A stretch of DNA of 64,000 bases from Actinomadura roseirufa (GTDB taxonomy: Bacteria; Actinomycetota; Actinomycetes; Streptosporangiales; Streptosporangiaceae), in assembly GCF_900659635.1 (NCBI RefSeq), contig NZ_CAACVB010000001.1:62001-126000 (forward strand). Direction: 5' to 3'. Shown in pieces: positions 61,457-64,000 of the stretch. Under the pieces are notes generated by a model. That model searched no databases, had not been told where the DNA came from, and saw only the letters and a program-made list of their open reading frames with translations. A program made the position numbers and the translations under genes. The stretch's first letter is position 1; the number at the start of each line of letters is the position of its first letter.

Positions 61457-63656
61457 CGTCATCGGCTACCGCCAGCCCGCGCTCGACGACCTGCTGAACC
61501 CGAAGAGCATCGTGATCGTCGGGCTGTCGGCGCGCGCCGGCTCGACCGGCCGCCGGATCCTGGCCAACCTCCGGCGGTCGGACTACGGCGGCGCGGTCCA
61601 CGGCGTGCACCCGAGCGGCCGGGACGTCGACGGCGTCGCGGTGTACCGGTCGCTGGCCGAGGTGCCGGACACCCCCACGGTGGCGCTCGTCTGCACGCCC
61701 GGCGACACCGTGCCGGCGCTGGTCGAGCAGGCGGGCGCGAAGGGCTGCCGGGGCGTGGTCGTCTACGCCTCGGGCTTCGAGGAGACCGCGGACGGCGCGG
61801 AGCGGGCCGCGCGGCTGCGCGAGCTCGCCGGCCGCCACGGCATGAGCGTGGTCGGCCCGAACTGCCTGGGCGTGTTCAATCCCGGCCGCGACCTGTGGCT
61901 GACCGCCACGCACTACGGCGCGGACCTGCGCGCCGGGCCGGTCGCCGTGGTGTCGCAGTCGGGGTCGGGGTGCATCCTGCTGACGGGCTCGGGGCGGCTG
62001 GGGTTCTCCTACGTCGTCTCCAGCGGCAACGAGACCGTCACGGGCCTGGCCGACTATCTCGACTACCTCGTCCAGGACCCGTCCACCCGGGCCATAGGCA
62101 TCGTGGTGGAGGGCCTCACCGACGCCGAGGGCGTCATGGCCGCGGTCCGGAAGGGACACGGCAACGGCGTCGCGGTGGTGGCCCTGAAGGTCGGCCGGAC
62201 CGAGCTGGGCGCCCGCAACGTCGCCTCGCACACCGGCGCGATCGCCGGGGACGCGCGGGCCTACGAGGCGTTCTGCCGGCGGGCCGGGATCGTGACCGTC
62301 ACCGACTTCGACGAGCTGACCGAGGCGCTGGTGGCGCTGTCGACCGTCCGGGCGCGCCCGGACGGGGACCGCGTCGCGTTCGTCGGGCTGTCCGGCGGCG
62401 AGATCGGGCTGGTCTCCGACGTCGCCGCCGACTTCGGTGCCGACGGGGCGTCCGGCGCCGTGCGGTTCGCGCGGATGTCGCCCGGCGCCCGGGAGGAGAT
62501 CGCGCGGATCCTGCCGGACTTCGCCACGATCGCCAATCCGCTCGACGCCACCGGCCAGCTCGTCGGCGAGCCCGAGCGGTTCGGGCGGCTCGTGGAGACC
62601 GTGGCCGGCGATCCGGGGGTCGATGTGCTCGCCGTCGTCCTGGACGCACCGCCGTCGCTGGGCGAGCGGCTGGCCGCGTCCTACACGCGCCTGCTGGCGA
62701 CCCTGCCCGGTGTCCGCAGGCGTTCCGGCAAACCGGTCATCGTTCTGTCGAACTACGGCGGCGGGCTGCATCCGTTCGCCGCCGAGGCGCTGGCCGGTTC
62801 CGACATCCCCGTCGTGCACGGCACCCGCGCCGGAATGGCCGCGATCGCCGCGGTCACCTCCGCGGCCGCGCGCGCCGGCGGCGCCACCGGGTCCGATGCG
62901 CCCCCGGGCACGCCGGCCGCCGGGGAGGACGCGGCGGAGTCCCTGCGCGCCGTGCGCCGGGCACTGGACGCCTCGCCCGCCGGGCAGGTGCCCCACGACG
63001 TGCTCGCGGAGCTGGCCGGGCGGTACGGGCTGCCGCTGCCCCGGCGGGTCCTCGCCGAGTCCGCCGCGGACGCGGCGGCCGCCGCCGCATCGGCCGGCTT
63101 CCCGGTCGTGCTCAAGACCGCGTCGCCGAAGGTGGTGCACAAGAGCGACGTCGGCGGCGTCGCGGTCGGGCTGACCACGCCGTCCCAGGTGATCGAGGCC
63201 TATGAGGCGGTGACGTCGTCGGTGGCGCGCCACCTCGGCGAGCCGGCGCCGCTCGTGGTGGTGGAGGAGATGGTCGGCGGCGGTGTGGAGGCGTTCGTCG
63301 GATGCGTCCACGACCCGGTGTTCGGGCAGATGCTGGCGCTCGGAGCCGGCGGAACACTGGTCGAGCTCCAGCCCGATCCCGCGCTGTCCATGCTGCCGGT
63401 GTCGCCTCGGGACGTGACCCGGATGGTGGACGGCACGCCGCTGGCCCGCCTGTTCGCGGGCTACCGCGGCTCCCCGCCCGCCGACGCCGGCGCCTTCGCC
63501 GACCTCGTCCTGCGCGTCGCGCGCATGGCCGCCGACCTGCGCGAGGCCGGGGTCGAGATCGACCTCAACCCGGTCGCCGTGCTCCCCGAGGGGCGGGGCG
63601 TGCGGGTGCTCGACCTCCGGATCGTCGCCGCGGCGGTCCCCCGGCCGGCGCCATGA
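61446..63656 (+). CDS. NDP-forming acyl-CoA synthetase (acetate-CoA ligase family)
   Basis: 736 residues. Domain order: CoA-binding Rossmann domain (LLNPKSIVIVGLSARAGSTGRRILANLRR), two succinyl-CoA-synthetase-like ligase domains with the phosphorylated His in ASHTGAIAGD, and a C-terminal ATP-grasp domain (GFPVVLKTASPKVVHKSDVGGVAVGL; VEEMVGGGVEAFVGCVHDPVFG). It converts an acid plus CoA and ATP to acyl-CoA plus ADP and phosphate, or runs in reverse to make ATP. In this operon it probably activates an acid from the imported compound. Starts inside the ATPase gene end. Confidence 0.94.
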   Translation: MSGDVIGYRQPALDDLLNPKSIVIVGLSARAGSTGRRILANLRRSDYGGAVHGVHPSGRDVDGVAVYRSLAEVPDTPTVALVCTPGDTVPALVEQAGAKGCRGVVVYASGFEETADGAERAARLRELAGRHGMSVVGPNCLGVFNPGRDLWLTATHYGADLRAGPVAVVSQSGSGCILLTGSGRLGFSYVVSSGNETVTGLADYLDYLVQDPSTRAIGIVVEGLTDAEGVMAAVRKGHGNGVAVVALKVGRTELGARNVASHTGAIAGDARAYEAFCRRAGIVTVTDFDELTEALVALSTVRARPDGDRVAFVGLSGGEIGLVSDVAADFGADGASGAVRFARMSPGAREEIARILPDFATIANPLDATGQLVGEPERFGRLVETVAGDPGVDVLAVVLDAPPSLGERLAASYTRLLATLPGVRRRSGKPVIVLSNYGGGLHPFAAEALAGSDIPVVHGTRAGMAAIAAVTSAAARAGGATGSDAPPGTPAAGEDAAESLRAVRRALDASPAGQVPHDVLAELAGRYGLPLPRRVLAESAADAAAAAASAGFPVVLKTASPKVVHKSDVGGVAVGLTTPSQVIEAYEAVTSSVARHLGEPAPLVVVEEMVGGGVEAFVGCVHDPVFGQMLALGAGGTLVELQPDPALSMLPVSPRDVTRMVDGTPLARLFAGYRGSPPADAGAFADLVLRVARMAADLREAGVEIDLNPVAVLPEGRGVRVLDLRIVAAAVPRPAP

Positions 63657-63804
63657 GAGACCGTGCCCCGGGACGGCCTTCGAGGCGCGCCGGGGCTTGA
63701 GAACCAGACCTTCCGATGACACCGCCGGCGGCAAGGGATCTTTCCGGGACGGCTATCCCGTCCGGATCCCGTGCCCGCCGCAGAAACGATGGGAACTCTC
63801 CGCC

Positions 63805-64000
63805 GTGGACTACGAAACGATCCTTTACGAGGTGGACGACGCCGTCGCCACCATCACCCTCAACCGGCCCGAGGTCATGAACGCCCTGTCGTTCGACCTG
63901 GAAAGGGAGATGCACGACGCGCTGCGCCGCGCCGGGGCCGACCCGGACGTCCGCGCGATCGTCCTGACCGGCGCCGGCCGGGCCTTCTGCTCCGGCTACG
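63805..64000 (+). CDS. Enoyl-CoA hydratase/isomerase family protein, partial
   Basis: The first 65 residues are visible; the gene runs off the window end. GTG 63805 gives MDYETILYEVDDAVATITLNRPEVMNALSF, the standard crotonase opening; the later ATVLTGAGRAFCSGY-type oxyanion segment (IVLTGAGRAFCSGY) follows. A 148-base gap separates it from the synthetase gene. It would act on the enoyl-CoA made by the acyl-CoA dehydrogenase. The ribosome site (GGGAACT) is weak. Confidence 0.88.
   Translation, partial: MDYETILYEVDDAVATITLNRPEVMNALSFDLEREMHDALRRAGADPDVRAIVLTGAGRAFCSGY

Overview
The window is 64 kb of very GC-rich DNA with short or overlapping gene junctions (ATGA and GTGA stop/start overlaps), frequent GTG starts, actinobacterial ECF, IclR, GntR and ROK regulators, and a mycobacterial/streptomycete-type secondary-metabolite cluster. 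This points to a high-GC filamentous actinomycete. A member of the Actinomadura/Thermomonosporaceae type is my guess from gene content, not something the sequence proves. No rRNA, tRNA, CRISPR array, insertion sequence or phage gene was recognised.

Region by region. (1) 1-1376 (minus): an ECF41-type sigma factor (cut by the window edge) and its usual partner, a carboxymuconolactone-decarboxylase-like protein, behind a good match to the ECF41 self-promoter. (2) 2393-12726 (plus): a compact biosynthetic operon of KAS III, acyl carrier protein, Fe(II)/2-oxoglutarate oxidase, FcoT-type thioesterase, FadD10-type acyl-ACP ligase, a T-C-A-T-R NRPS and an MFS exporter. This is the isonitrile lipopeptide / diisonitrile gene set (scoA-E, Rv0097-Rv0101 type), with an added KAS III and an N-terminal carrier domain. 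(3) 12895-23881: a divergent rhamnoside-type catabolic locus. A GntR/FCD regulator, a 2-hydroxyacid dehydrogenase, a GH78 alpha-L-rhamnosidase and a CUT1 ABC importer run leftward. An SDR, a lactonase-like amidohydrolase, a Gfo/Idh oxidoreductase and a VOC protein run rightward. A duplicated palindromic operator lies between them.

(4) 24489-31190 (plus): an IclR regulator with a short coupled upstream ORF, then a ribose-type (CUT2) ABC importer coupled to an alpha/beta hydrolase and a zinc-free quinone-oxidoreductase-like MDR. (5) 31293-38947: a ROK regulator divergent from a Gfo/Idh dehydrogenase - sugar isomerase - CUT1 importer - zinc-type dehydrogenase operon, with an inverted-repeat operator between them. 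(6) 38990-40408: a candidate small secreted peptide and a secreted protein with an HEETH zinc-protease-like motif.

(7) 40437-64000: a large catabolic island organised around an IclR regulator at 46.9 kb. Leftward are two M20 hydrolases, an uncharacterised SCP2-like protein, an alpha/beta hydrolase, and a thiolase-like plus DUF35 pair that resembles the Ltp2/ChsH2-type aldolase arrangement. Rightward are an imidazolonepropionase-like amidohydrolase, a urocanase-family protein in which the catalytic Cys position is Ser, a class III CoA-transferase, an acyl-CoA dehydrogenase, two tandem TauD-like dioxygenases, an AtzG/AtzE-like amidase pair, a PotD/PotA-type ABC importer, an NDP-forming acyl-CoA synthetase and an enoyl-CoA hydratase cut by the window end. 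My reading is that the island imports and degrades an imidazole-containing or other nitrogen-rich compound through a modified histidine-type route followed by CoA chemistry. The altered urocanase argues that the substrate is not plain urocanate.
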